Source of the DNA: an uncultured Bacteroides sp.
GTDB taxonomy: Bacteria > Bacteroidota > Bacteroidia > Bacteroidales > Bacteroidaceae
Direction: 5' to 3'
NCBI GenBank assembly: GCA_944322285.1
Contig: CALUOR010000031.1
Location: forward strand, 1 to 42,092
DNA length: 42,092 bases
Part shown: piece after piece, positions 18,004-26,697 of the stretch
Layout: every line of letters starts with the position of its first letter
Position numbering within the stretch: position 1 is the first letter of the stretch
Notes under the pieces: model-generated
Database searches by the model: none
What the model was told of the DNA's origin: nothing
The model's input: only the letters and a program-made list of their open reading frames with translations
Translations under genes and position numbers: made by a program

Positions 18004-18549
18004 ATGAAACTGACGATTAAACAGGAAAAGTTCTGCAATTACTACCTCGAAACCGGCAACGCTTCCGAGGCTTACCGCCGTGCGTTTTCATGCGGGAAGA
18101 TGAAGTCCGGCACTGTAAACCGGAAAGCGATAGAACTTTTTGAGAACGGCAAGATTACGGCAAGGGTGGAAGAGCTTAGAAGGGAGCTGAAAAAGAAATC
18201 GGACATTACCAAGGAGGAAGCCATAGGCATACTGGCCGACATCGCCAGGGCAAACATATCCGACATGCTCGACGTCAAGGCAACAGGCGAATTTGTTTCA
18301 GTCTCCGTAAAGGACATTTCGAGGCTTCCGGCAAGCTTGCAGAGGTGCATACTCTCCATCAAATCCACGGACAAAGGAGGGTATGAACTGAAACTGTACA
18401 ACAAGATAGACGCTATAGACCGGTTGTCGAAGCTGCTTGGATGGGACGAACCTGCGCGGCAGGAAGTGACAAACCAAGACGGACAATCATTCACGATACG
18501 GGTCGTAAACAACAGGGAGGAGCTTCCGGATGGAGATATTGACGACTAA
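18004..18549 (+). CDS. terminase small subunit
   Basis: The 181-residue protein opens with LTIKQEKFCNYYLETGNASEAYRRAF, the classic helix-turn-helix start of Terminase_2 type small subunits, which recognise phage DNA and load the packaging motor. The start at 18004 was chosen over an upstream in-frame start at 17806, because the family begins at this motif and the -7 box of module 2 lies just before. It overlaps the large subunit by 20 bp. Confidence 0.88.
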   Translation: MKLTIKQEKFCNYYLETGNASEAYRRAFSCGKMKSGTVNRKAIELFENGKITARVEELRRELKKKSDITKEEAIGILADIARANISDMLDVKATGEFVSVSVKDISRLPASLQRCILSIKSTDKGGYELKLYNKIDAIDRLSKLLGWDEPARQEVTNQDGQSFTIRVVNNREELPDGDIDD

Positions 18550-19708
18550 AATATACACAAGGGTGGAACGGGCAATCGCTGACGGTTACAAAGTGGTCTC
18601 GGCACAAGGCAGTTCGAGGAGCAGCAAAACTTACAACATACTTATCTTCCTCATCGCCTACGTGCTGGAACACCCAAAGACATCGCTGTCCGTTGTCCGC
18701 AAGACACTTCCGGCATTGAAGGGTTCTGTGTTCCGTGACTTCAAGGAAATCGTTCAAGACAGATTTAAACTGTGGGACAGCCGCGCGATGAACAAGTCCG
18801 ACATGGTGTACACTTTTCCGAACGGCTCGTTTGTAGAGTTTTTTTCGACAGACAACGAGCAGAAGATAAGGGGACGTAAGCGCAACATCCTGTACGCAAA
18901 CGAGGCAAACGAAATATCCTATCTTGAATGGCAACAGCTTGTCATGCGCACGACAATGTTCTCAATAGTGGACTACAACCCTTCCTTCACGGACGAGCAC
19001 TGGCTGTGCGGGCTGAACAAAGACCCGCGCACCTGCCACTTCATATCTACCTACAAGGACAACCCTTTCTTGGAACAGACCATTATAGACGAAATAGAGT
19101 CTCTTCGTGACAAGAACAAGACGCTTTGGACGGTGTACGGGCTTGGTCAGCAGGCAATGGCAGAAGGATTGGTATTCCCTGAGTTTGACATCGTGGAAAG
19201 TTTCCCCCCTAATGCCATGAGAGTAGCCGCAGGGCTTGACTTCGGATACAGCTTAGACCCTACGGCGATAGTCAAGTGCGGTGTAATAGATGGTAAAATG
19301 TATCTGGACGAGATATGCTACAGGACGCATATGTTAGCAAGTGACATCATAAAGGTCTTGAAAGAGTTAAGCCTTCATGTCTATGCGGACAGTGCAGACC
19401 CGCGGCTCATTCAGGAGATAGCCAATGCGGGCATTGTCATTTATCCGGCTGACAAGTACAAAGGCTCCATCATGGGCGGATTGACGAAGATGATGGAATA
19501 CCGCCTGTGTGTGACAAGAAGGTCTGCCAACCTAATCAAAGAGTTAAAGAATTACGTATATGACCAGGACAAGGACGGGCGTTACATCAACGAACCGATA
19601 GATGCGTATAACCATTGCGTGGACAGCATCCGCTACTATACGCTCGGGCGCATTCTCGGAAAAGTGCTTGTCAGAAAGAACTACAGCAAAGAGGATTTGG
19701 GCTTATGA
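18530..19708 (+). CDS. terminase large subunit
   Basis: This is the packaging ATPase and nuclease. The 392 residues show Walker A-like GSSRSSKT (27-34), an acidic Walker B NEANE (124-128), and an RNase H-fold nuclease with Asp237 in GLDFGYSLDPT, Asp287 in YADSADP and Asp365 in NHCVDSIRY. That is the expected three-aspartate set, so the enzyme looks intact. It is of the PBSX/Terminase_3-like type. The stop overlaps the portal start (ATGA). Confidence 0.93.
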   Translation: MEILTTKIYTRVERAIADGYKVVSAQGSSRSSKTYNILIFLIAYVLEHPKTSLSVVRKTLPALKGSVFRDFKEIVQDRFKLWDSRAMNKSDMVYTFPNGSFVEFFSTDNEQKIRGRKRNILYANEANEISYLEWQQLVMRTTMFSIVDYNPSFTDEHWLCGLNKDPRTCHFISTYKDNPFLEQTIIDEIESLRDKNKTLWTVYGLGQQAMAEGLVFPEFDIVESFPPNAMRVAAGLDFGYSLDPTAIVKCGVIDGKMYLDEICYRTHMLASDIIKVLKELSLHVYADSADPRLIQEIANAGIVIYPADKYKGSIMGGLTKMMEYRLCVTRRSANLIKELKNYVYDQDKDGRYINEPIDAYNHCVDSIRYYTLGRILGKVLVRKNYSKEDLGL

Positions 19709-21135
19709 ACCTGATAGAAGAGATATTCAACGCCATCCGCAACAAGACGCTCAACTCGCTGGGCGCGGAGCGTGACCTGATGAAGCTGATTCAGGACAAG
19801 GACATCAGCCGCGCGGAGTCGCTGATGCAGAACCGTGACAAGGAAGTGTGCGAGGCCATACGGGAGTACAACCCGGAGACGCACAGAGTGAAGAACCGCC
19901 GCGACAAGCTGCGCAAGAACCGCGAGCCGTACAGGGTGGAGAAGCTGCCCCGCACGCGCCAACGCTACATCAACGAGGTGGAGCTATTCTTCCTGCTGGC
20001 CAACAACATCCAGTGGAAGAATACGGACGAGGCATCTGACAACGCTTTCGAGGCGTTCAACCAATTTTTGAAGGACACCCGCTTCAACGCCACCATGCGA
20101 CAGGCAAAACGCCTTGCCGGAGCGGAGACGGAGAGCGCGAAGGTGTACCACATCTACCGGGAGGACGGCGTGGCTCGTGTAAAGGTGCTGGTCATTTCCA
20201 AGTCGAAGGGCTACACCCTCCGCCCGCTGTTCGACCAGTACGAGAACCTCATCGCCTTCGGCTACGGCTACTACCTGAAAGAGGGAGACCGGAGCATCGA
20301 GCACTTCGACATCCACACACCGGAATACATCTACCGCTGCCGGCACGGTCTGATAGGCTGGGAAGTGAACGCCGTGCCAAACCCGACGGGAAAGATAAAC
20401 GTCATCTACTACCGGCAGCAGAAGGCGTGGGACGGATTGCAGCCCCGCATCGACCGCGAGGAGCACATAGACAGCAAGGCGGCGGACACCAACAACTACT
20501 TTGCCGACCCCAAGGTGAAGGCCACGGCGGACGTGATACAGAATCTGGCAGACCCCGCCACCGTCGGGGAGGTCATACAACTTACGGGGGAAGGCAGCAC
20601 CATCGAATACCTTGCCCCGCCCGAATACTCCAGCATGAAGGACAGCGAGAAGAAGGACTTGCACGATTCCATCCTGTTCGACACCTTCACGCCCGATTTC
20701 AGCTACGAGAACATGAAGGGCATGGGCACGCTCAGCGGCGAGGCGTTGCGGCGCGCCCTCATCCTTGGCTACATCAAGCGGGACAACCTGAAAGAGGTGT
20801 ACGATGAGATGGTGGACCGGGAAAAGAACCTTATCATCGCCATCATGGCCAACGTGACGCACCCGGAGCTTGCCGCCGAGCTTTCGCGGATGCAGGTGGA
20901 GCACTCCTTTTCCGAACCGTTCAACGAGGACAAGGACAAGCAGTGGACGGCCATCACGAGCCTCTATCGTGGCGGACTGCTCTCGCTCGACACCGCCGTC
21001 ACCCTGCTTGCCGTCACGGACGCTCCGCAGGAGGAGATAGAGAAGATAAAGGCGGATAAGCAGGAAGACATGGAGAATACTATCAAAATGCAACAAAAAT
21101 CACGGCAAAATGAGGGTGGCTCCAGCGAAGAGTAA
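19705..21135 (+). CDS. portal protein (SPP1 gp6-like)
   Basis: The 476-residue protein starts MNLIEEIFNAIRNKTLNSLG at the ATGA overlap with the terminase. It has the portal layout: an N-terminal helical part, a clip-forming middle (VYHIYREDGVARVKVL, YRCRHGLIGWEVNAV) and a long C-terminal helix region (SGEALRRALILGYIKRDNL). It resembles the SPP1 gp6 portal family of many Bacteroides siphophages. The Lys/Gln-rich tail is normal. Confidence 0.85.
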   Translation: MNLIEEIFNAIRNKTLNSLGAERDLMKLIQDKDISRAESLMQNRDKEVCEAIREYNPETHRVKNRRDKLRKNREPYRVEKLPRTRQRYINEVELFFLLANNIQWKNTDEASDNAFEAFNQFLKDTRFNATMRQAKRLAGAETESAKVYHIYREDGVARVKVLVISKSKGYTLRPLFDQYENLIAFGYGYYLKEGDRSIEHFDIHTPEYIYRCRHGLIGWEVNAVPNPTGKINVIYYRQQKAWDGLQPRIDREEHIDSKAADTNNYFADPKVKATADVIQNLADPATVGEVIQLTGEGSTIEYLAPPEYSSMKDSEKKDLHDSILFDTFTPDFSYENMKGMGTLSGEALRRALILGYIKRDNLKEVYDEMVDREKNLIIAIMANVTHPELAAELSRMQVEHSFSEPFNEDKDKQWTAITSLYRGGLLSLDTAVTLLAVTDAPQEEIEKIKADKQEDMENTIKMQQKSRQNEGGSSEE

Positions 21136-21164
21136 GAGCAAAGTGTCAGATGTACGCAAATAAC

Positions 21165-21188
21165 AAGGGCGGGAACACACCCGCCCTT
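21165..21188 (+). terminator. terminator after the portal gene
   Basis: A perfect 10-bp stem AAGGGCGGG(A)/CCCGCCCTT with a short loop lies 30 bp after the portal stop. It separates the first late unit from the hicAB cassette. Confidence 0.7.
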
Positions 21189-21249
21189 ATCCGTGCCTCC
21201 GCCTTCACAGGTTACGGCATCGTGGTATTTATGCTCTTTGAAATAAATC

Positions 21250-21660
21250 CTACATTTCGACAGACTGCAATTCGGCTCCCATCTTTTTCACCGTGCAAAC
21301 AATCTTCCTCATGGTGGCTTCCGAAGCCGAAGCAATGCCGGACTTGTATTGGCGCATCTGGCTCTCGTTGATGCCCGCACGCTTGGCGAACTGGCTTGCG
21401 TTTATCCAATCGAAGCAGTTGAAGAAAGAAGGGATGTCGTATTTGAACTCAACCGTTATCTCTTCCGCTTCCTCAGGCCATTCTTCTCCCCTTTCCGCAA
21501 CGATTTCCTTTGCCTCTTCAATGCTCCTGTAGAAGTCCTTTTTGGCTTCATCCACAGAATATCCGTATCCTCCGAAGCAACAATCCATTATCTCGTCTTC
21601 CGAACTTATCTGATAATAGTTGTTGTCATTCCTTTCAATGATGGCAGTAATCTTCTTCAT
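21250..21660 (-). CDS. hicB: HicB-family antitoxin
   Basis: The 136-residue protein has a partial RNase H-like HicB domain (residues 1-70, KKITAIIERNDNNYYQISSE and GYGYSVDEAKKDFYRSIEEA) and a C-terminal helix-turn-helix (ASQFAKRAGINESQMRQYKSG). HicB antitoxins bind HicA and repress their own operon. It is the second gene, 60 bp after hicA, the usual order of this class. Confidence 0.9.
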   Translation of the reverse strand: MKKITAIIERNDNNYYQISSEDEIMDCCFGGYGYSVDEAKKDFYRSIEEAKEIVAERGEEWPEEAEEITVEFKYDIPSFFNCFDWINASQFAKRAGINESQMRQYKSGIASASEATMRKIVCTVKKMGAELQSVEM

Positions 21661-21720
21661 AACAGTACCTTTTTAATAAAAGCTCTTGAAACAATCCGAT
21701 GCAGAAGAAGGAGCGGGGAA

Positions 21721-21903
21721 TTAAATCCCCGCCTTGCTTCTGATGCTCTCCAAAGTCTTCGGCTTCAAATCCTCTGTCTTATGGCATGACACCGGAAACG
21801 TCTTTCCCGTTTTCGGGCTGTACCATATGTCGTGGTTTGCGCCTCTTCGGTAAACCGAGCATCCGGCCGCTTTCAGCAGCCTTACCACTTCTGATACCTT
21901 CAT
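21721..21903 (-). CDS. hicA: HicA-family mRNA interferase toxin
   Basis: The 60-residue toxin has the double-stranded-RNA-binding-like fold signature KAAGCSVYRRGANHDIWYSP, with His24 in the catalytic position, and GKTFPVSCHKTEDLKPKTL. HicA cleaves mRNA and blocks translation until neutralised by HicB. Length and motif are complete, so the toxin looks active. Confidence 0.92.
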   Translation of the reverse strand: MKVSEVVRLLKAAGCSVYRRGANHDIWYSPKTGKTFPVSCHKTEDLKPKTLESIRSKAGI

Positions 21904-21929
21904 ATTTCAAAGAGCTTTTAAATACATTG

Positions 21930-21993
21930 CAAAGATAACGTTTTCGTTAGTGTAAAACAAGCAAACGAGCAGATAAGACTAACGTTTTTGTTA
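21930..21993 (-). promoter_or_regulatory. hicAB promoter with inverted-repeat operator
   Basis: TATCTTTG (21937-21930) is the -7 box. A 16-bp half-site at 21936-21951 (TAACGTTTTCGTTAGT) faces ACTAACGTTTTTGTTA at 21978-21993, 26 bp away. The near half overlaps the -7 box, as expected for HicB autorepression. Confidence 0.6.
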
Positions 21994-22020
21994 TTATTAA
22001 CTTTCATTCCCACATAAGAC

Positions 22021-22092
22021 GAAACAATCGCCCCGTTGTTCCGTATCACATACCGGAATATTTCCCGCCCGAAGGCATGTGTAGTAACTTAG
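22021..22092 (+). promoter_or_regulatory. phage control module 3: dyad plus -7 box
   Basis: Dyad GAAACA-N10-TGTTCC at 22021-22042 is followed after 42 bp by TAACTTAG (22085-22092), one base off the -7 consensus. It lies 28 bp before the scaffold gene and just beyond the hicAB control region. Confidence 0.68.
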
Positions 22093-22119
22093 CCGTATCA
22101 ATTTTCAACACGACAAGAC

Positions 22120-22743
22120 ATGAAAGAAAAAATCTACAACCAGCTGAAACAGGAGTATGCGCGCCTGGGTCTGTCTGACGAGTTATTGCAATCCGTGGCG
22201 GCGTCTCTCGAAGCCACCGGATTAGTTACCGACGAAAATCTTGCAACTGTAGTCAAGGGGCAGGAAAGCATGCTGAAATCCTACCAGAGCAATTTCGACA
22301 AGCTGCGCACCGAGGGTGCAGGCTACAAGAAGGAACTGGAGGAGCTGAAAGCGAAAGGAGGCCAAGGGGGCGGCCAACAAAAGCAACCGAAAGATGAACT
22401 GCTCGAATTGTTCAACAAGTACAAGGAAGAGAATGACAAGAAACTGAACGCGCTCATCGAGGAGAACACCAAGTTCAAGGCCGAGAAAGCGCGTGGCGAG
22501 CGGAACGCCCTGATTCTTGCCAAGGCAAAGGAACTCAAGATTTCCAAATCGCGGATTGAAGAGGGATTTGCCATCCCTGATGACATGGACGAGGCGGGCA
22601 TCGCCACCTATCTATCCAAAGTGAAGAAGAACGAGGTGGCCAAGGGCTTGGAGGACAGAAGTTCGGCGTTCTCCCTGTCCACGTCCGAAGACCAGGGCAA
22701 GGAACTGGCCAAAGATTGGGCGAAAAACCTGCCGGACGCATAA
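22120..22743 (+). CDS. capsid scaffolding protein
   Basis: The 207-residue protein is highly charged and coiled-coil rich in the middle (about 70-140, LLELFNKYKEENDKKLNALI). It has the place, length and C-terminal basic/helical character of phage GPO or gp7-type scaffolds that guide capsid assembly. It lies between the portal and capsid genes under control module 3. No protease gene is seen. The identification is by position and composition more than by motif. Confidence 0.75.
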   Translation: MKEKIYNQLKQEYARLGLSDELLQSVAASLEATGLVTDENLATVVKGQESMLKSYQSNFDKLRTEGAGYKKELEELKAKGGQGGGQQKQPKDELLELFNKYKEENDKKLNALIEENTKFKAEKARGERNALILAKAKELKISKSRIEEGFAIPDDMDEAGIATYLSKVKKNEVAKGLEDRSSAFSLSTSEDQGKELAKDWAKNLPDA

Positions 22744-22767
22744 CACAACGTAAAACACGACAAAACT

Positions 22768-23310
22768 ATGGGTATTAAAAGAAACACGACAAAAATCAAG
22801 GGGAATTTCCCCGTTTTTTGGAGCCGATGCGCCACCCTGCCCGGTGACTTCAAGGTCACCAACGTGCCCGAGGGGAGCATCATTCAAAAGAGTACGCCCA
22901 TCAAGCTGGACTTCTCCAAGATGGAGTGCAAGGTATGCCGTGCGATTGAGGTCACCGGTGGCACCACCACCAAGCCACAAATCAAGAAAGGCAGCTTCGT
23001 CACGACCAGCGACACCGTGGGCGAACAGACCATCTCTGCCATTGACACCAGCAATCCCGACTATGACGAACTGACGCTTGCCGCTGCGGAGACTTCCGCA
23101 ACCGTGGGAGCCATCATCGCCCTGGACGAGGACTTGCCCGATGCCGTGGTGGAGCGCACTGTAGAGCATGAGAAAGACATGACTTTCCAAACCGTATCAG
23201 CGGGCTATGACGTGGTTATCCTGAAGGATGTGGCCTACCCCATCCCCGCCGCATCGCTGACCGGCTACTGCATGAAGAACAACCCAAGCATCAAGTACAT
23301 CAGACAATAA
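22768..23310 (+). CDS. probable head decoration or head fibre protein
   Basis: This 180-residue beta-rich protein lies directly before the capsid gene. The early part (GSIIQKSTPIKLDFSKMECK, CRAIEV) looks like a beta-tulip decoration fold, and similar genes next to capsid genes in Bacteroides phages are called head fibre proteins. I see no catalytic motif. The gap to the capsid gene is 14 bp, so they are co-translated. Confidence 0.6.
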   Translation: MGIKRNTTKIKGNFPVFWSRCATLPGDFKVTNVPEGSIIQKSTPIKLDFSKMECKVCRAIEVTGGTTTKPQIKKGSFVTTSDTVGEQTISAIDTSNPDYDELTLAAAETSATVGAIIALDEDLPDAVVERTVEHEKDMTFQTVSAGYDVVILKDVAYPIPAASLTGYCMKNNPSIKYIRQ

Positions 23311-23324
23311 GGAGGACGTGAACT

Positions 23325-24434
23325 ATGGCAGATATTTTCTATTCATCCATTTTCGGCGAACTCACCAAGCAGGTGCAGGTTCGCATCGACGCGGCTTCCG
23401 AGTTGCGCAAACGGCTGTTCGACCAGAACATCTATGAGAGATACCTGACGTGGGATGTTCCCACCATCGGCCTGAACTTCGAGGAGCTTGTCGGCCAGTA
23501 CAACCTGAGCGTGGCGGCCGCCACCCTGGACAGCAGCGGCAAATCGCCGTTGATGGGCACCGAAGGGCTGGAGACCTTGAAGGACAAGGTGCTGAAACAT
23601 CAGATGACCTACTCTATGCCCATTGAGGACTACCGCAAGATTTTGCAAATCCTCGACTCGCGCATGTTGACCGACCGTCAGAAAACGCAGCAACTCATCG
23701 AACTAATGTTGGGCAACGTGACGAAGGTGGTCAACTCCGTGCAGTCCAAGCTGGACATGATTTTCCTCGGCGCGTTGTCGAACGGGGGCGTGTTCACCTT
23801 CGATGCGACCAACAACCCCGAAGGCGGCGTGCGCGACACCATCGACTACAAGATGCCGGAGGAGAACAAGGCCGAAGTGACGCTGGATTGGAACGACGAC
23901 AACAAGGGCACGGTGGACTGCTTCGAAGACATTCAGGCAGTAGTGGACTCCGCGCAGGACAAGGTGACGTTCAGCAAGATGCTGATGTCTCCGGCGCGCC
24001 TGTCCTACATGCTGAAGAACAAGAAGCTGAAACAAGCCGTGTTCGGCACGGACAAGTCAGGCACGCCGCTGCTGATGAACAACTTGAACGAGTTCCTGCG
24101 CGCCAACGACATGCCCGCCGTGGAAGTGGTGAGACGCATCACCCGCATACAGGACAACGGCAAGCTGACGGAGTACAAGCCGTGGAACGACAAGAACATC
24201 GTGTTCATCCCCGAAGGCAACCTGGGCGTCATCAAGAACGCATACGCGGACAACGAACTGCGCCAGGAACCGGGCGTCACCTACTCCAACTACGGACGCA
24301 TCCGCATCTCGCAGTGGGGTGTGGGCGAGACGCAGAACGCCAACGGCGTGGAGTTCACCAAGGCCCAGTCGTTGTCACTCCCGGTTATCACGGAGATTAA
24401 CGGTATCTACTCATTAACCGTGGAGACTGAATAA
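23325..24434 (+). CDS. major capsid protein
   Basis: This is a 369-residue HK97-fold-type capsid protein judged by place, size and composition: a long N-terminal helical arm (LTKQVQVRIDAASELRKRLF), then a mixed core containing KMLMSPARLSYMLKNKKLK and ending VGETQNANGVEFTKAQSLSL. The ribosome site AAGGAGG at 23309-23315 is very strong for Bacteroides, which fits a protein made in large amounts. The stop touches the next start. Confidence 0.82.
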   Translation: MADIFYSSIFGELTKQVQVRIDAASELRKRLFDQNIYERYLTWDVPTIGLNFEELVGQYNLSVAAATLDSSGKSPLMGTEGLETLKDKVLKHQMTYSMPIEDYRKILQILDSRMLTDRQKTQQLIELMLGNVTKVVNSVQSKLDMIFLGALSNGGVFTFDATNNPEGGVRDTIDYKMPEENKAEVTLDWNDDNKGTVDCFEDIQAVVDSAQDKVTFSKMLMSPARLSYMLKNKKLKQAVFGTDKSGTPLLMNNLNEFLRANDMPAVEVVRRITRIQDNGKLTEYKPWNDKNIVFIPEGNLGVIKNAYADNELRQEPGVTYSNYGRIRISQWGVGETQNANGVEFTKAQSLSLPVITEINGIYSLTVETE

Positions 24435-24773
24435 ATGAACACGCTGGACTACATAAAGCAGAGGTTCGCCTTCATCGGGACTATCACCGATGAGGGTGCC
24501 TCCGACTTCGCGCTGGATTTCGGCATCGAACTGAAGGACGAGGTGTTCGAGGACGACATGAAGGCCATTGCCGGAGCGGTGGATTCTTTCGTGGACAAGA
24601 ACATCCTTCACCCTACATCGGTGAACGAAAACGGCTTCTCGGTGTCGTGGAGCGCGGATGCCGCCAAGGCGTTCGTGAAGATGGCACTACGGAAGTACGG
24701 GATAGAGCCGAACGGAGAAACTTCCGCTTTGGTAGGACTGAGTGTAATCAAGGACGCGTCAAATCTCTGGTAA
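24435..24773 (+). CDS. head-tail connector (adaptor) protein
   Basis: The 112-residue mostly helical protein starts MNTLDYIKQRFAFIGTITDE directly after the capsid stop. Size, helix content and position suit gp6/gp15-like adaptors that dock under the portal. It resembles what is called DUF6706 in Bacteroides phages, from memory. Confidence 0.65.
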   Translation: MNTLDYIKQRFAFIGTITDEGASDFALDFGIELKDEVFEDDMKAIAGAVDSFVDKNILHPTSVNENGFSVSWSADAAKAFVKMALRKYGIEPNGETSALVGLSVIKDASNLW

Positions 24774-24776
24774 GCC

Positions 24777-25100
24777 ATGCTGTACGCTCCCCACATATTG
24801 CAGGTAAAGGTTATCACCCCTCCCGACAAGGACGAGTACAACCAATCCATACCGGGAACAGGCGGTGAAAGCTGGCAGGACGTGTGCCGCTGCCGTTGCG
24901 ATGACAACACCACCAAGGAGTTCACATCAGACAACGGGCATGCGTACCGTCCGGACTTCCATGTCGTGTGCGAGCGGAATACCGGCATCCGTGCCGGCGA
25001 TTTCGTCCGCTGCATGGACGGCGGCAACGTGAGGGGACAAGGCAAGGTCTACATGGTGAAGAACACCAACTACTTAGGTTATTCGGAATTGTGGATGTAG
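24777..25100 (+). CDS. putative head-closure (stopper) protein
   Basis: This 107-residue beta-rich protein includes CRCRCDDNTTKEFTSDNG and a KVYMVKNTNYLGYSELWM end. It lies in the stopper position between adaptor and tail-completion genes. Assignment is by order and size only. Confidence 0.55.
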   Translation: MLYAPHILQVKVITPPDKDEYNQSIPGTGGESWQDVCRCRCDDNTTKEFTSDNGHAYRPDFHVVCERNTGIRAGDFVRCMDGGNVRGQGKVYMVKNTNYLGYSELWM

Positions 25101-25103
25101 GAC

Positions 25104-25502
25104 ATGATAGTGACAGGCGACATATACAAGATACTCTTCGACCGGTTGAAGGACTTCGGGATAAAGGACGTTTATGACAGTTGGAACCCCATCAAGTCGC
25201 ACCTGAAGGAAGAGGCCATTGTCATAGTGACCTCCACGCCGGTAGAGCCTGATACCTATTGGGAGAAGGCTTTCGCGCATGTAAACATTTGCGTGCCGGA
25301 CTATCTCGGAGAGGTGAACAAGCAAAGGCTTACCGCGCTGGAGCGGATGGCCCAAGAATGGATAGGCAAAGGCTTCACCGATGTATACGACGGCACCCGC
25401 TACCGTGTAGGGAAGGACAGCCTGGGCATAGAGAGGGACGACGCCCTGAAATGCAGCTACGTGAATTTGGTATTATTGTTTGAAATCATAAACACATTAT
25501 AA
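25104..25502 (+). CDS. putative tail-completion (tail terminator) protein
   Basis: The 132-residue protein starts MIVTGDIYKILFDRLKDFGI, with a central strand pattern (EAIVIVTSTPVEPDTYWEKA) and an ending VNLVLLFEIIN. It lies just before the tail tube gene, where the gp17/gpU-like terminator normally is. Assignment is by order and size. Confidence 0.55.
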   Translation: MIVTGDIYKILFDRLKDFGIKDVYDSWNPIKSHLKEEAIVIVTSTPVEPDTYWEKAFAHVNICVPDYLGEVNKQRLTALERMAQEWIGKGFTDVYDGTRYRVGKDSLGIERDDALKCSYVNLVLLFEIINTL

Positions 25503-25504
25503 TT

Positions 25505-26047
25505 ATGGCAGGAAGAAAAGTTTCGGCGATCAAGATTAAGGACCTGCGCTATGCGGAAGTATTGTCAGCGGCTCCTACCTTGACGAACGTGGTAACCAGC
25601 TTCAAGGCGGCCACGAAGATTGACAACTCCCACCAAGAGACGTTTACCTACGAGGAGGACGAACCCACGGTGACCCAGTATAAGAACGAGCTTACGAACA
25701 AGACTTACCGTTCGGACGTGGAGGCGGGCGAGAAACGCATCAACTTCACCATCGGGCAGTACGACTTCGACCTGAAAGCGGCCTTGCAGGGCGGCACTTC
25801 GGGCGACTCGGGCAAGTCTTACGTGTCGGGAGAAGGCACCGAACTGCGCTACAAGGCGTTCTACGCGCTGACGCAGGACAACGTGCTGATTGTGTTCCCG
25901 CGCGCCAACATCGTGGCCAGCAACGCTTCCACGGACAACGCAATCGGCATCGCCGTGTCGGCCATTCCCGAAGAGGTGTCCGGCGTGACGGCTGACGAGT
26001 ACTGGTTTGACGCGGAAGGCTTGGAGTTGTACGATGAAGACGCGTGA
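25505..26047 (+). CDS. major tail tube protein
   Basis: The 180-residue protein has the tail tube pattern of long-tailed phages: repeated polar strands (ETFTYEEDEPTVTQYKNELT, RINFTIGQYDFDLKAALQGG) and a surface strand region ending near YWFDAEGLELYDEDA. It directly follows the neck genes and precedes a frameshifted chaperone pair, the standard order. A terminator-like hairpin follows it. Confidence 0.78.
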   Translation: MAGRKVSAIKIKDLRYAEVLSAAPTLTNVVTSFKAATKIDNSHQETFTYEEDEPTVTQYKNELTNKTYRSDVEAGEKRINFTIGQYDFDLKAALQGGTSGDSGKSYVSGEGTELRYKAFYALTQDNVLIVFPRANIVASNASTDNAIGIAVSAIPEEVSGVTADEYWFDAEGLELYDEDA

Positions 26048-26074
26048 TTGCTTTAAAGTTTGATTGTTTTCAGG

Positions 26075-26105
26075 AGGCGGTTGGGTGGCATTCCCGCCGC
26101 CTTTT
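26075..26105 (+). terminator. terminator-like hairpin after the tail tube gene
   Basis: AGGCGG (26075-26080) pairs with CCGCCT (26097-26102), and TTTT follows. It may reduce transcription into the chaperone genes, which are needed in smaller amounts than the tube. Confidence 0.6.
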
Positions 26106-26119
26106 CAATTCATTTCAGT

Positions 26120-26500
26120 ATGAACAAAGGAGCGAAAGTTATATCGGAAGCGATATTGGGGCGTGACTTCCGCACGGTTGTCGTTGCGGGGAAGGCTTAT
26201 ACTATCCATCCCCCTACGATTGAGCGCATGGCGGGAGCCATATCGCACTTGTCCGGAGTGAAGGAGGCGCAGACCATCCGTGAAGTGCTCTTGTCGTTGG
26301 GCGACATGGACAAGCTGGCCAAGGCGTTGTCATGGTTCATTGCAGGCGATGAGTCGCTGGCCGCAGAGCTTGGAAAGGGCACGCTGGACGAGGCGGTCGA
26401 AGCCTTGGAAGCGGTGGCCGACATGATAGAGATAAAGGTTTTTCTGAACGCTGTCAGCTTGGCGAAGAGCGTAAGCCTGCTGGCAGCAAAACCGAGGTAG
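26120..26500 (+). CDS. tail assembly chaperone, G product
   Basis: The 126-residue helical protein (MNKGAKVISEAILGRDFRTV) lies between tube and tape measure, as do the gpG-like chaperones of siphophages. The start 26120 was chosen over 26060, which reads through the hairpin. The 3' end contains a slip site that links it to the T frame. Confidence 0.75.
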   Translation: MNKGAKVISEAILGRDFRTVVVAGKAYTIHPPTIERMAGAISHLSGVKEAQTIREVLLSLGDMDKLAKALSWFIAGDESLAAELGKGTLDEAVEALEAVADMIEIKVFLNAVSLAKSVSLLAAKPR

Positions 26501-26697
26501 CGGGAAACGACACGCTTCTTGGGCAGATAGCCTCGTTCATGGAAAGTCTGCACTTGACGTATGACGAGGTGGTGCGCAAGGTTCCCTACCGCAACCTGGT
26601 AATGATGCAGAAGGACAAGCTGCACGTGGTATATGGCGACAAGGTGGAAAACGTGACGGCACGCAGCATGGGCGGGCGCAAAAACATAATCAGATGA
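26120..26697 (+). CDS. tail assembly chaperone, GT fusion by -1 frameshift
   Basis: Just before the G stop (26498-26500) is GCA GCA AAA CCG, with four As at 26488-26491. A -1 slip of the Lys codon here enters a frame that reads TEVAGNDTLLGQIASFMESL and ends RSMGGRKNIIR at 26697, giving about 191 residues. This is the lambda gpG/gpGT arrangement. The T part is 65 codons and overlaps the next start (ATGA). The T frame is open throughout, which chance alone would not favour. Confidence 0.68.
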
